DNA of 64,000 bases. Source: Todiramphus chloris collaris (lineage: Eukaryota > Chordata > Aves > Coraciiformes > Alcedinidae). Under the pieces are notes generated by a model, which saw nothing but the letters and a program-made list of their open reading frames with translations, was not told the origin of the DNA and did no database searches. This document shows, piece after piece, positions 1 through 13,600 of this stretch (position 1 is the first letter of the stretch; each line of letters starts with the position of its first letter). A program made the position numbers and the translations under genes. Location: positions 12,159,902 through 12,223,901 of the forward strand of contig JANVCC010000106.1 of assembly GCA_025345505.1 (NCBI GenBank), given 5' to 3'.

Positions 1-3000
1 ACACAACAGCAGCACAATTAATTTATTTGCTAGAAAAAGCATCATCAGCTGGACTCTAAACTTAAGGACCATTGACTAGACAAGCAGGTTGAAAACCCTT
101 TTTATAGATGTCTTTGTATCTGACGGAAAAATAACAAATATGCTTTCAGGGTCCCCATGAGATGCACATATTTCAGCACACCGAAAATCTTCACATAATG
201 AAATAGGTCTGTGGATATCCCCTGAGCAGTAAGAAACTTCGCATTCTTTCATGCTTCATTCCTTTGTGTACCTCTCTTATTTGGCTATTACTGCTCCTAT
301 TTCTATTTTTTAACCAGGGCTGTTTAAATTCTGGGAAAGTAACCCTTACATTTGGTAGCATCAATTTCTGTCAGGAAGCCAACTGGCTATAGTATATGTG
401 AAGAACCTCTTTTATTCTATGTCCATATAAAAATCTATCATTAGATTTTTTTGGAGACTAATAATTTATTCTACTACTAACAAATTCTTCATTTAATTTA
501 CTCTTCTCTTTCCTATATACAGACAGTAAAGTCCACTGATGTCCATGCTCATCAAATTATTAAATGAGTTTGTCCATTAAATATACTAAGTTTTATTTTT
601 GGAGACATATGTTGCATTATACTCTTTAGTTTTATTACATTTTCTCTTAAAGTTTCTGTCAAAGAAAACTTTTTGGTTTGTGCTGACAGCTTTGCACTGT
701 TGCTGAAGCACTATTTTAGTACTTTACTGGAGTTCAAATGCTGTCTGTAAACCAAAAGAGAGGAAAGTATGGAACCCACTGTAGAATCAAGCCTCCTGCA
801 GAATCAAATCGGAGTCACGTCTTCACTCCATTAAAACTGAAATTTCTCCAGGCCTTTGTGTCCTTGTCCCCCTCTTAAATAAAGAATTCCTCTAGTTTTG
901 TTAGAGCATCTCTAACTTTTGGAGCACGGATGTGAAACACACTTAATAAAAGCTTTCCTGTCTGTTGACACTGACCATTTCTGCATTTGTGCAGTATGGA
1001 TACATTAGTAGCAGATATTAGGAGCCACAACATCTGGTATCTGAAGCATTAATCCTGAAGCAGACATACAGTGGTTCTCCACATTTTATGTATTTTTGCA
1101 TAGCCTTATGATGAAATCTTCCTACCTAGATTTGGACTGAAGTTTCTTAAATATCTCTTGTTTCTGTTTCAAGAAACAGTCATTGACTTTCATTTTGAAA
1201 TGTCTTTTGGAAAACTCAGCCATATATCTCATGGCTTATGAATAATAAATGCCTCTGGGCTTTGGTAAATCCTTAGCTAAATGACTCCAGGGTCACTTTT
1301 CTGTAATAGACTTAATCACTTGGTGCACACTAATTTTTGAAGGAAAAAGAACAAAGGTCATGTATATCAAAGAGCTGACTTTAATAGTGGCTTTCATGAA
1401 ACATCTGATCGTAAATCCAGAGAAAGGGCTCTGAGCCCCTCAGCCTTCAGCTGACCCTCCTTTAGAAGGGAGGGAAGCATGGCAGGTCATGGTGAATTAA
1501 ATAGAAATGGGCACTAACGATATTGCTCCCGATCAAAATACAGAGTCAAGTATCCACCACAGACTGTTACCAATTCTGTCATGTTTTTAGCCTGGGTGTT
1601 GAGGCAAATCAGACCATGGATGAGGCTCACCTATACCTGAGAGAAGATTCTGAGCTTGGTGTTACCCTTCACTGTCCCCCTCTGGCCTTAGAAGGTCACA
1701 GAGCCTTGCACTTAGCCTTTGGCCAAGGCAAATAAACATATTTCAGCTGTCTCTGTCTTGGTTGCTCCTGCTTTTCTTAACCTGATTAACCCGGTTAAGC
1801 CTTGCACTTTCACTTTCACTTGTTTCTTCTCCAAAAGCAAAATGCTGTTTTGGCTGATAAACTGATCATGAGGAGAGCAGTGAGAAATAGCTGCATTTAC
1901 TGAGAGAGCTTTCATGCTTTGTATTTGCTAGTGCTGACAGATGTTTTGTTAAGAGCAACTTAGAGTTTCAAAGGTGCTCATAGCTCTAGTGGCCAGCAAG
2001 TGTCAAATAAAATGGCATTTCAGTGAGTGAGCCAACACTTCAAAACAGTCTTTCTTGAGCACAGAGATGAGACTTCAGCTGATGTGCTCTAGAGGTCCTT
2101 TAGCTCTGACCTTGTAAGCTAATTAGTGATATAGGATATTTCCTTTGTGTTCAAACTTTTGTTTCTCTGGCTAAATGGATATTTTCAGTGAGAAACCTAA
2201 AACAGGCAGAAGCTTTGGGTCTTGAAGGAAAGTTTCTGAATGTCTATGCAGGAACTGGAAACTTGTTGATGTTTTTCTTTCTGAGAAACACTGCAGAGGC
2301 AACAGCTGCTGCAGAGGCCAGTGACAGTGGGTCAGTGCTTTTGATGCCTGAGTGTCATTAGATCTAGCCCAGCATCCCCTGGTGCAATAGATGTTTGTTA
2401 GTGTATGCAGATTCATTAAGATATAATTGTCCCAGGGAGATTATTTTGATTGTTGAGAGGCTGACAGAGTCCTCTCTATCCTTTTTCCAGTTTACTTTGC
2501 TGTGTAAGACCCCAAGATGATGAAGACAGAACTCCTCAGAGGCACTATCACCAAGACTTCCCAGTCAGCCATCTGTCTGGGTCCTCTCAATCCATCAGTG
2601 TGTTGAGGGTGAAACAGAAGTCCAAAACCTCTAAAAAACAGCGTGTCTCGGGCTCTGGGATCCTGGACTATTAGAGGTTCCCAACATTTCCAAACTGGAA
2701 TAAAGCAAAATGCTGAAACTCTCCATCTCTCTGGGCATTATTATTCTCTGAATAGCTCCCAGATATATCTAGAAAATTAATTTCAGGCTCTTCTGGCTTC
2801 AGCTTTTCCCTCTTTCTTCTTTAAGAAGCCCCAGTACTACCTTCCAGGATCTCCAGTGTGAACTCAGCCACCACTGCTGCTGTAATTGCCAGATTGAGTG
2901 CCATGTGAAATGAACCATGGGTCTCACACAGGTCTTCTCATAATAATAGCCATTGTCTCAGATGATGCAGATTTCTAGAAAGCTATGAATAAGAAATGAG

Positions 3001-4071
3001 TCTAGGAGTTGAATTGTCCTTTTCCTCCCTATTAGAGGAGGATAAGGCCAGGTAGGAACTGAATGTCTTCAGTAGGACAGCAAAGCCTGCTCTCTAGGTA
3101 AATAAATAATTTCAGCTTAGAGGGTTGTCAAAGCAGAACTTAGGATCAGCACAGAATTCAAATAGACCCTCTGCATAGCTGCAGGTGTAAAATAAACAGA
3201 GGTGGAGATGATGCCGAGCAGCACAAAAAGAACAAGGAAGCTTGCCAGCCCTCATGCTGTGGTCTGTCCTGAGCAAAACACTTCTTCCCCTTCCTTACCT
3301 GGGGTTGACAGTATTATATCTAATAATGGTATTGTAAAGGAAGAATCAATACATTATGGAATGATATGGGAGAATACTAAAATAAAGAATGAATTATAAT
3401 ACTATATGTAATATCTAGGAACTTTTTTTGTTTCAATAAAGCACAGTATTTTATTTCCCTGATGAATATCTCTGGTGTTTCTGAATTTATCCCTGGTAGG
3501 GCCAGTTGCATTGGAAATCAGAGCTATAGTCTACTTCTGCTTTCCAGTAACATGTCATACGTAAGTGAAGAGCATTTTCTTGAGGGCTTTCTAGAGGGAA
3601 GACACTGACATAACAGCTGTAGATGGGATCAAAAAATACATGAGTTTATTTTGTCACTATTGAACTATGGCCTGAATAGTCTCTGAGTTACCTACGTACC
3701 TCCACTGGCTACACAGGAAATTTAGATACCCTCTTTTAAAACTGCATGCAGGACATTGCCTCCAACACAGTGAAGGGACCATATAACTCCACTACAGCAG
3801 TGTTGGTGTGCTATATGATTGACTGATTTTGGTCACTCTCTCTTCTGTTAAGATACTGTGATCACAAAGGAGTAGAAAATGGATTTTTGGTAATTTCCTG
3901 TTATTAAATATAGGTCATCTGCTACCTTATTTGTATCTCAGTCATTCCTAGTTGCAGATGGGTGGAAGCAAAGAACTGCAGTGTCTGGGGAGAGGGAACA
4001 GATGATAACTGCTTAGTTGAACTTCCTGTTCAGACCAGGGGGGTAAACCTCTTCCTCTCTGTCTCTGTTTC
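1..4071. other. AT-rich non-coding DNA, no gene recognised
   Basis: Open frames here are short (81 codons or fewer), lack recognisable domains and have no convincing splice-bounded exon structure. No LTR, CR1 or tandem repeat was recognised. It could be intergenic or intronic host DNA. Confidence 0.6.
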
Positions 4072-4079
4072 CTTTTTTC

Positions 4080-4116
<37 letters not shown>

Positions 4117-4124
4117 TTTTTTTT
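4072..4124. repeat. (TTTTC)n microsatellite followed by a T run
   Basis: About six TTTTC units run directly into 24 consecutive T. This could be a simple microsatellite or, read on the minus strand, a decayed A-rich tail, but no retrotransposed body was recognised beside it. Confidence 0.9.
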
Positions 4125-6195
4125 AATATTTTATTATGCTGTTTTAGAGTCTGTGTGGGTTTTGATTTGTAAATCCTTCACTAGCCTTAAAAATTATGGA
4201 GAAGGCTGAGGAGATAAGGAAAACATTTAAACAGTGCTTTGAACTTCAAGTGAAAGCTACCAGAGCTAAAAAAATGAAGATGAATATGAATGTTTGTGGT
4301 GCTGGTGTTGCAGGCATATCAGGGTGGTGAGATAAGGAAAAGTGAAAAAAAAATTTACAGCAGCCACCCAGTTTGTATAGAAATACCCCAATGTAAATAA
4401 AAGTACAGAAACAGTAATAAGTTTCTTCAACTATTCTAAAAATGTAGGAAAAAAACCACAAAAATTCAAGGGTTAAATCCGGAATACAAGGATTCCTCAA
4501 AGATGGCTGAGCCTTTTATAATTCAAGAAAAACACTCTGTACTCAAAAGATGTGCTCATAAAAGAATACACAGCAAACCTAGGCATACAATAGAAAATAA
4601 ATATTAAAGCACCACTGACTGTAGTAATTGAAGCAGCGTGGTTCAAAGGAAGCAAAAATCTAGGGAAGCCAAAGCTCAGCCTGAACTGCTAAAATAAAGG
4701 GAAAAAAGCCAAGTTATAGAAAGTACAAGGAAAAATAAGAAAGGTTACCTTTGTGGAACTTGACAAAGAGCATGTTAGTAATTGGCACAGTGAAATGTGG
4801 TACTGTTGCAGAGCTGCTGGTCTGCTTCCAGTGAGCCGGCACCCTGGCACCAACTGGCACAGGGATGATAGCTTCAGGCTGAGCAGAGGTGCCAGGGCAA
4901 AGCAGAGTGCCTTTACATGGACAGCATCCAGCAAAGACAGGGTTCAAGAACTTAAAAATGCCCTAAAGGATAAACAGGAATGTGAGAATGGCAGTTGGAG
5001 AGTTTCATCCCGGGGTAGAATTTTGCTGTGTTTGCAAGCAATGTGGACCACTTGACATAGAAAACAGCTTGTGGTGGGTGAGACCCAGTACCTGCAACAT
5101 CAACTGTGGTGGGATCAGAATTCCCACTCGTTCAGGATCTAGTCAAATAAATATTTGCCTTGAGAACTGGAAAACATGTTCTCCCTTCCTGACTCTGTTA
5201 ACAGGGACAAATGGCTCCAGGTGTTATCTGCACTGGAAGAAGCTTTGATGTTCCTCTATACGTTTTAGCAAAGCAAGGCACTGTTGGCAGGTAATGTCAG
5301 CAGTGAAACTTTTCAGCCTCTTAGGCAACATGGTGTAGAGGATCTTAGTTGTGTCTTGGCTAATAGATGAGTGTTTCTCAGACACTGTAATGCTGGGGGC
5401 CACATGCAGCAGAGGGACAAAAATTTTCACCATTATTATACATATAGCACAGACAGCATGGCCTGTGCAGTGGTGTAAAGGAAGATTTCTTTCTTTCTTG
5501 TTTTAACAGGCTGCTATTTCCCGATTGTATTTAATTTTTATAAGGTTTTGAAACTTACTGTGGGCTGTATTTCCTTCTTCTTGACAAGAAGCCCCAGGCT
5601 ATGTTATTCCTTGTGATACATACTTTGCTTACCAAGGCTATGACAGTATATTTTGATCTCCTGCTTTGCTCTCAGTTATGCCATTCTCCCTTGCAGAAGT
5701 GGCAGGCTGAGCTGGGGCTTGGGGGACTGCTTTTAGCCCAGGGCACCTGGGTATCTTCAGGGCCTGCATGGGGGAATAGAAGGAAAGACCATGGGGATGA
5801 GAGGCACATGGTGCAGAGTTAGATCATTTAACTTTTGCTCCAGATTGTTGAAATGAGGAGGAGAGGGGAGCCATGACATTGGCTTCAGAGGTGATAGCAG
5901 GAATTTATTAGGGTCTAATGTGCACTGTACTGTGTCTAGTGATTCAGAAATTTATGGACCAAATAAAACCAAGTAATGAACCTGCCTGAAAAGACAACGC
6001 AGGTGGGAGAACAGTTGGTCAAGTTCTGGGTTTGTTTGTGCTTTTTTTTCTTTTATGTATGACCAACCTTACTTTGAGTTGCATGTACATCAGAAGCTTA
6101 TTAGTTAAGTTTTTTTGGTTTTTTTTGCAAACTCAGCAAAAGATGTTTATAATCATACCCATTTAACACTTTCAGCCAACTGAGGGCCATGGTAA
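4125..6195. other. Non-coding DNA, nothing recognised
   Basis: The longest frame is about 100 codons (4753-5055). It has no domain, signal or neighbour that would make it a gene. Confidence 0.55.
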
Positions 6196-6199
6196 GTAC

Positions 6200-6784
6200 T
6201 GACATGTGGAAAACAAACTCTACAACCCGTAAAAGGTTATAAAGCAGATATGTTTATTACAGCGACGAGTGCAAGGGGCATCATTCCTCCTAACTTGCAC
6301 ACTGAAGTGTCCATCAAGCAGCTATTTATTACACCAAAGCATGCGTATTTAACAGAGTTAGCTACATATTCATTATATAGGGTTGGATTATTATAATCAG
6401 TTCCAGGAACTCATTATTATAGTCCTTCTCCCATTGGCGCTTGTGCAATGCTGTCTGGTGTTCGTGGGCCTGGGTCTTCAGGGGTCTTTGGGAAGAAGGC
6501 TCTCAGTCTTCCTCGCAGTGTACTTTTCACCTTTTGTCTCAAAATGCAGAGTTGTGATGAATCAGAGATCACAGGACTGGTGGGAGGCTCTTCTGTATTC
6601 CTCCCTTTCTTGAAGTTAGTTTCCATTATCTACAAGCCATGCAAGATGAGCTAAGGGCTGTAAAGCTGTCAAGCCTCAAGGCCTCAAGGTCTGTCTCTTG
6701 TTTATCTCAGGAGTCCCCAGGATAACAAGGGCTGCCCAACTTGCTTCATTATCTTTTAAGCAGAACACTGTCCCCCTCACTTCA
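6200..6784 (-). repeat. Solo LTR, same family as the 5' LTR at 52702
   Basis: Read on the minus strand this 585-bp segment starts TGAAGTGAGG, ends in CA, and aligns along its whole length with the plus-strand LTR at 52702-53288. The 4-bp sequence GTAC lies at 6196-6199 and again at 6785-6788, a perfect target-site duplication. No internal viral sequence remains, so it is a solo LTR left by LTR-LTR recombination. A 4-bp duplication is usual for gammaretrovirus-like (class I) elements, agreeing with the protein content of its relative at 52.7 kb. Confidence 0.93.
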
Positions 6785-6788
6785 GTAC

Positions 6789-7324
6789 ATCTGTTACTAA
6801 ATGCAGTTACTCCTTCCAGATGCCAAAAAAGATTTGAAACTAATTGTAATATTCTATGGAGCTATGACAATGCTCAATAGTGTTTGACTATTAGAAACGT
6901 AGAGTAAGTTGGGAATGAGAAATGAAAGAAGAAACATGCTAAACAGTAATGCCAAGCAGAATAATATGTGAAGAAATCAATATTTCTTGCTTGTGCAGCT
7001 TCCACATGGGGGAAGAATGTCAGTGGTTTTCTCAGTTATTGTGAAAAGCATAAAAAGATAATAGTTGCTGCAATAAGGAGAGTATTTAAAAGAAGTCACA
7101 GGGAAATTCTCAGTGATGGAAAAAAGCAGACTTCAGGTTGCTCATTTCAACTCCATAGGTGATTTGTAGCTGGAATAGACTGGAAAAGATGCTGCCATGC
7201 TACTTGTTCATCTTGAGGGTCTCTGACTCAGTCCCCAAATGAGTTCAAGCTAATTTCTTTTTTATGATTACATGATCAAAACATGAGCTATTTTAGCAAG
7301 TTTAATGTAGTGACAAGAGACCTT
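6789..7324. other. Non-coding DNA, nothing recognised
   Basis: No repeat family or coding potential was recognised between the solo LTR and the truncated LTR that follows. Confidence 0.5.
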
Positions 7325-7677
7325 TTGCCACCGCAGAGATTAGGTACAGTGCGTTCCCAGTGGAATCCCTGCTCACCGGGAGCCGCCCGCGCCCCTGCTG
7401 CCTGTGAGTGGAACTGCACCAAAGGGGGGAGTGCTTGCAGCCGAGAGAGGCTGGCACTGGGTTCCTGGCTGTGTTGTTGTTACTGCTATAGTTATTGTTG
7501 TTTGTTTGCCTTGTTATATATATATTTACTAAAGAACAGTTATTCCTATTCCTCATCTTTGCCTGAAAGCCCCTTAATTTCAAAATTATAAGCATTTGGA
7601 GGGGAGGGGGTTGCATTTGCCATTCCAAGGGGGGCTTCTGCCTTCCTTGGCAGACACCTGTCTTTCAAACCAAGACA
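7325..7677 (+). repeat. 5'-truncated avian LTR fragment
   Basis: The stretch has the layout of the 3' half of a common avian LTR type: a GC-rich block, a run of TTG/TTA-rich DNA around 7470-7530, a purine-rich GGAGGGGAGGGGG segment, and an end at ACCAAGACA (7669-7677). Its left end is not a clean LTR start, so it is truncated. The 102-codon frame across it is fortuitous. The call rests on remembered resemblance to avian LTRs, not on a second copy in the window. Confidence 0.55.
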
Positions 7678-10600
7678 GCAGTAATAAGCTTTTCCATGAT
7701 GCCTGGCTCAGATTCTTTACATTATGGAAAGCTGAAAGGAATATCGGCATTTAGCATCCCAGATCACCTTTGCAATTCTCTTCTTTTGTTAAAATACAGC
7801 AGGAGGGTAAGCAATCAAAAAGAGTCACCTTGTTCATAGATGTTGATCATGTAGTGAAAACAATGACAGATGTACAATTGCAATCTGGGGGAAAAGGAAG
7901 ATTTGGCTAAGAGAAATGCAGAGAGAACAAGTATTAAACTTCCATAGTTTGTTCTCTTTTGCATTTCTGTCTGAGACACATGTGAATTTCAAAAGTTTGA
8001 AACTTGTCTAGTCATACCTTTTGTTACTCCAAATCCATAAATTCTGGAAGATGTGAAAGGAAGGGTCAGTGGCAGAGCTGGCAATTAGAGCTGTTCAGAA
8101 AAGTCAATCTTTTTCACAGCGAAGGTTGTCCTTGAAGGCAAAAGTGAAATTACAGGAGATTTCAATGAGTATGCTGTAAGCTAAACAGCCTGACTCTCTG
8201 ACTCCTTGGCTCTCTGTGGTCTGTGGCTGTTGGAGGTGTACTCAAACCTTGATTAGGAGCAAAACATTCCAGTCTCTTCCTTAAAATTGTAACAAAAAGC
8301 ATATGGCAGGAATGCTTAGAGTGTAACTATTTATCAAGCAAGTATATTCACAAATATTAAGAGTTCTCACTGACTAGTCAATGTACTGACTGCTTTGTTT
8401 AGTAAATAATCTATACTGGCTAGCTGAATGCATGTTTTGTAATAGATGAGGAGGTATTTTCTGTCATCTTGTTGGGAACTGACTGTAAGGCAACTGAGAT
8501 TCCACTTCTAGGAGTTTCTGTTGAAGATCTTCAACACAACTGTCAGTTAGCACTACCAAGAAACATAAGAACCAAGATAACAACACGCACAGTGACAACC
8601 AGAGGCAAGGACTTCTCTACCTGATATTCATTAATTGAAGAATTAGAAGAGAATAAGCACTCCAGAGTGGTGGAGAAGGGAAACTCGTATTATATGAACA
8701 GTTTTCACCTAACTGAGCTACACTGGCCTGGGACTTTTGTCCTGGGACTCTTCCCACAGCTTTGACTGTCAAACAACCGTGGTAACTATACTTAACTCCT
8801 GAGGCTGGGAGAATCCCACTGCTGAGCAGGCTGATCTCCTGTTCTAAACAATCCACTATTTCCAGCATTTCTGCCACCAGTTGAATTTACCCCCCACTGA
8901 ACCTGACCTGTAGAAAGGATTGTGAGTTCTAGCCTCAGATCTCTTCTCTCAGCAACAGCCTTGTTGCAGCCACCCACTGCTGCTCCATTGCAGCAGACCT
9001 TGTCCAACTGCCCACCTCACTTGTAGCCAACCCTTAATAGCCAGCACTTTTTCCCAGCATATCACTGCCAATTCCTGATGTGCAGCTGACAGAAGCATTT
9101 CTTTCAGCCATGCCTGCTTCTATGCTTCAGCTGGTTTGGGAATCAGCTTAAATCCCCACTATAACCATATGGTGCTTCTGGATGAAGTTTGTCATTGTCA
9201 GTTTCCCAAAGTTGCTGCAATAGATGTTATTCCCTCTGTGCAGAAACTCTGTCCTTTGGAGATTTTAGGAGTCACAGTTCTCTGCTGTGTTCCCAAAGGC
9301 ATTAACTGACTTCCTCACATTGTCCTAGGCTAAGTCTGTCTATCTTAATTTATAAACTTTATATTTTGCTTAAGCATATAGAAACATAACACTGTAAAAA
9401 ATAAAAAAAAGAAAGTACAGTACTTCTATCAAAGGCATATTTTGACTTTTTTTCTCTTTTATCTTTCTTTTTTTCTTCTGGGATGGCCATTAAAAATCAA
9501 TAGTTCTGCTTTAAATGTAAGCTTTTAAAAGAGACTAATTTTGTTGATAGTATCTGGTAACTAAGAATTCTGCTAAAGAAGTCAGTAAAGGTATTATTCA
9601 GGATGATGTTTTGGGTACATCTTTAAAGCATTCTGACACAACTTATGCTAGGCTATAAAATTATTTTGGATTGAAAATATATTCTGAGTGGCAAAAAGCT
9701 TTATGGCTTTTTTTCTGGGGGTTTTGTTTGTTCGGTTTTGGCTTGCCTTTTCTCTTGAACACACTTTGCTGAAAAGTCTGTTCATCACTCAGGTAACTCC
9801 ATAAAACTGTATGACCACTTTTCAAGATGTTTGTAAGTTTCTATTGGAGAGCAGAAGAGCTTACCTGCTTGCTATCTCTTTTTTTGGAAGACCAGGCAGT
9901 AACTCTTGGTTGAGGAAGAAGTCCCTGGGAATTTTTACTTTTCTTCTTGTGCTCATCCTTATTTCTCAGAGTATTTCATGTACATCTGTTCTCAGCCATC
10001 TGTTGCACAGTCTGGGGTTCTGCTTGAATGCATATGGGTTAAGATATGGTAGTCAGGATTCAGTGGTTTGAGTGTGAGTCTGATTCTGAGCTCATGAGAA
10101 CTGCCTCCAGCTCAGCTGTAAGTGAATGGCTGGTGATTCAGAGATGGGGTTGGAAGATCAGTGGATGCAGTAGTCCTATATCTGGTTTCCACAAGATATT
10201 GAAGATAATGTGTCCTATTTGGAGTAATTCCATGGCCTTTCTAGACTTGAGGCAAACACTTGATTTAACCAAGATTTCTTTATACAATGTTTTTTTAGAA
10301 AAGTTCAGGGAAGTGCTAAAACTGTAAAGAATTATTTTTAAATCAATGAACCAGGCAGAATAATTGGTATAAATTCAGTCAATGTGTAACCATCTTTATA
10401 TGCAAAAGTTATTTGAGGTTACTGTGGTATAAATAGCAATGGCATAAATAAATTGTTAATATTCTTTTTGTTCTTCAATTAATTTTTCATCTTGATGGCT
10501 ACACTTCAGATCAGAGCAAGTAAAGCCAGAAGTTAAAAGCAGACAGCAAAAGTGTTTTAAGACAGAAATGCAATGCAAATGTCCTGAGTGCAGACTGTAA

Positions 10601-13600
10601 CATAGCTTAGCTTTGAACTTTGAGCCCAGGGTGAATTAGCTGGCACTGAGCTTCTTTCTTTGGTGTCTTGATTACTGCTTGAGTTTACACCAAATCTGTT
10701 AGATATGAGACTGGGCATTTCTAAACTACACTGCAAATAGGACAGCTCACTTTGCTACCCTTTCACATCTGAATGAGAACACGAATAGCTTCAAGAAATA
10801 GATGGAGCTGCAGTACAAAGTCAGCACAGAAAAGAAGAAAATTCGTGTCCTTTCATTTTCTTACCTTTGGGCACCTCCATTTAAATAACATGGGTTTATC
10901 CTTGGGAACTTGAATGTGTCATATGGCCAGGCCAATTACTTCACCTTTTGAATTATAATAAAAAGGTGTTATGTTCCAGCCCACATTCCAAGCATGCTCA
11001 GGGACTTTATTACTCATCTTACAGTAAGATCCTGAGTTACTGCATGACCTGTGTTTTATTGTGACTATTGAAGATGCTGTTAAAACTATACAGAGAGGAA
11101 AATCCCTATTCAGCCTGGTTATGATCTCTTTAAGTTACAGTTGCAGGTAATTTAAGGTCCCAGGGTAGCTGTAGGCCAGTCTGACCCCCTGCAGGCATTA
11201 GATCAGACCCAGGACTACCCTACATCCTGACTGGTGCAGTCAGGTCTTCCCTGCTGTTGCCAGGGACCACCGGAGCATGGTGGTACCTGGCATCCGCTCA
11301 GGTGCTAGTCCAGCCTAGTTTCTCCCTACTTTGAGAGAGTGGTTGCCTGCATTTCTTTCTCCTGTGTAATTGAAGTGAGTGGGCTCAGGACCTGGAGAGC
11401 AAGACACCATTCCAAATAGTGTTTTGGAGATAATGCCTAGTATTTGGGCTGCCCAGATACTCTTAAGCCCATCATATGGTTCCTGTAGAATCTGCTTTTT
11501 CAAGTTTAGCTTAATTTGTTGTGTGGTTGACTTTTTTTTTTAATACTTAGATTGATGGTGTTCACTTAGAAACCCCCAAAACTGTTTATCATCTTTGCAA
11601 AAACTTTACTGTTTCCCAACATTGCAAATGTTCTTTTCGTCATTTCTCCAATTTCCTACTGTTCTTCCCTTCCCACTAGCAGCTTTTGTACGTCCTGCTT
11701 TAATCTCTGATAAAACCCTGCAACTCAGACATGTTTCATGTTGTTTTCCTTCCTCCTGTTTCCCAAGGAGTTTAGATGCAAGCATCTAAATTGTAGATGA
11801 TGAGTTTGCTGTGACAAATGCTTGAAGGAATCTTCCTCACAGGTGTTTACAGCTTTAGCAGTCCAGCACCATCAGGGCTCTGCTCTGTTTTCTTGTTGTG
11901 CAGTTCCCTATTGTTTCACTTTTTAGGGCTGAAAAGCCCTAAAAATAAAATATTCCTAATAAAAAAAATCCAGAAGATGTCAGCCAACTTGATTGTGGGT
12001 TGGAGTCTGGCCACTCAACTGACAGGTAGTGAAGATCAAAAGACAAAGCAAGTGATAAGAGATGGCAGTTAGGAAGAAAAAGCCTAGGATTAGAGAGAAC
12101 ATTTTTCAAGAGTCAGTGGGAAGAGCTTTTATGAAAATAATGAAAATTATTCCATGTGGTCATGGTTTGGATTCTGTGTTGTCCTGGCATGTTAATCCCT
12201 AGCTGCTCCTGTTGCTAATATAAAGGACACACATTGGATTTAAATGATGGTCAGCCAGGATTCATCCAAGTATATAAATGATTGACCGGTAGGGTTCAAT
12301 CAATGTTAATATGCCACAGATTACATACAGATGAGTTCTTCATAGTAGACTAGATCCTACTGTAAAACTTTCCATCCTCATGTGTACCTGCTGTTCAGTG
12401 CTATGAACTGCACGTTTCCTGCTCTGTACTGAGGGAGGATGTTAATGGCTGGCTCTTTAGTTAGCAAGCTGTTTTTTCTAGGGCTTAACTGCCTTGGGTG
12501 CCTATCCAGACTGTCTGACTATCAGCCTGGGCACAGGTAATCCTTTACCATGTCTTTTATTTATTTAGCTCTTAAATACATCATGCTTTTCTTTCATTAC
12601 CTGTCACTTCTTGCCCTTCTTGCTTGTTCCCCAGCAGGACTCCTGACTCTCCAGCAGAAAAATGGAGGTTTTGCTCTGTACAGCAGTCAGGAGAATAGCA
12701 GGAGTGTCACATGTGTTTGGTATTTCTTTCTTTGTAGTCATATATTATATCTTGAAGAATCTCTGGGCAAGAGCCCAGTTAAGGTTTTGGTGATCTGAAA
12801 TGTAGTAAGGCAAAACACTAGTACCGATACCTTAAATAAATTGTGCCTGTAAACTTCTTGGGGAAGAATTGTGCTGGGGACACAGTATTAGAAATCAATA
12901 AGAAGTGCTGATGCCACACACACTTTGATTCATGTGTATTTTGACAACTGTGGTAAATATCTTCAGAAGTCAACATAGGCAAGCAAAGGGTATTTTTGTA
13001 TTGCAACTGATGATTGACAAAAAAAGAAAAATATCACCAGGAAATATGTTAAAATATCTGACAAGTATGTCAAAATGCAGTCCAAATTTCAGACCCAACC
13101 TCAGCAGAAGCCACGTCATTGACTAGAGTTCTACTCTCACTAGAAAGAAAATTATGGACAAATTAACTGCTGACATGCATGAGTCAGTATGATTGCAGAG
13201 CTACTGACCTAGCAGAGTCTGAATTGAAAACAATACCAAGTTAAAAAGATGTTTGAAGACTAATTTTACATTTGTGTAAGTGGCTGTGTATGGAACAAAC
13301 CAGTTGAGAAGCTGGCAGCCAGCATTAAACTCTATGGGTTGGAGTCATCTTTGCCTGCCTGAAAATGCCTACAGGGCGGGTGAAAGGCTATTGAGAGAGA
13401 ACCTCTGTTGGGGAGGGAAAGAAAGCACTTCCAGAGCACAAACCGTTTACTTCAAACTAGTATGGTTTGGGTGATAGGTTTTTTTTTTTTTTTCCTTCAG
13501 GATGGAAGAAAAATATGTAAACAACCCATTCGGATGGAGAAACCTATATTCAGACAAAAAAAATCACACCTGCTCACCTGAAAAGCATGGCAATTACCAG

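Noticed and set aside
4753-5055. 100-codon frame overlapping another of 88 codons
   Set aside because: No recognisable motif, and several overlapping frames in both directions suggest chance.
11150-11310. GC-richer segment with possible old repeat or exon character
   Set aside because: No coding frame, splice pair or second copy could be seen.
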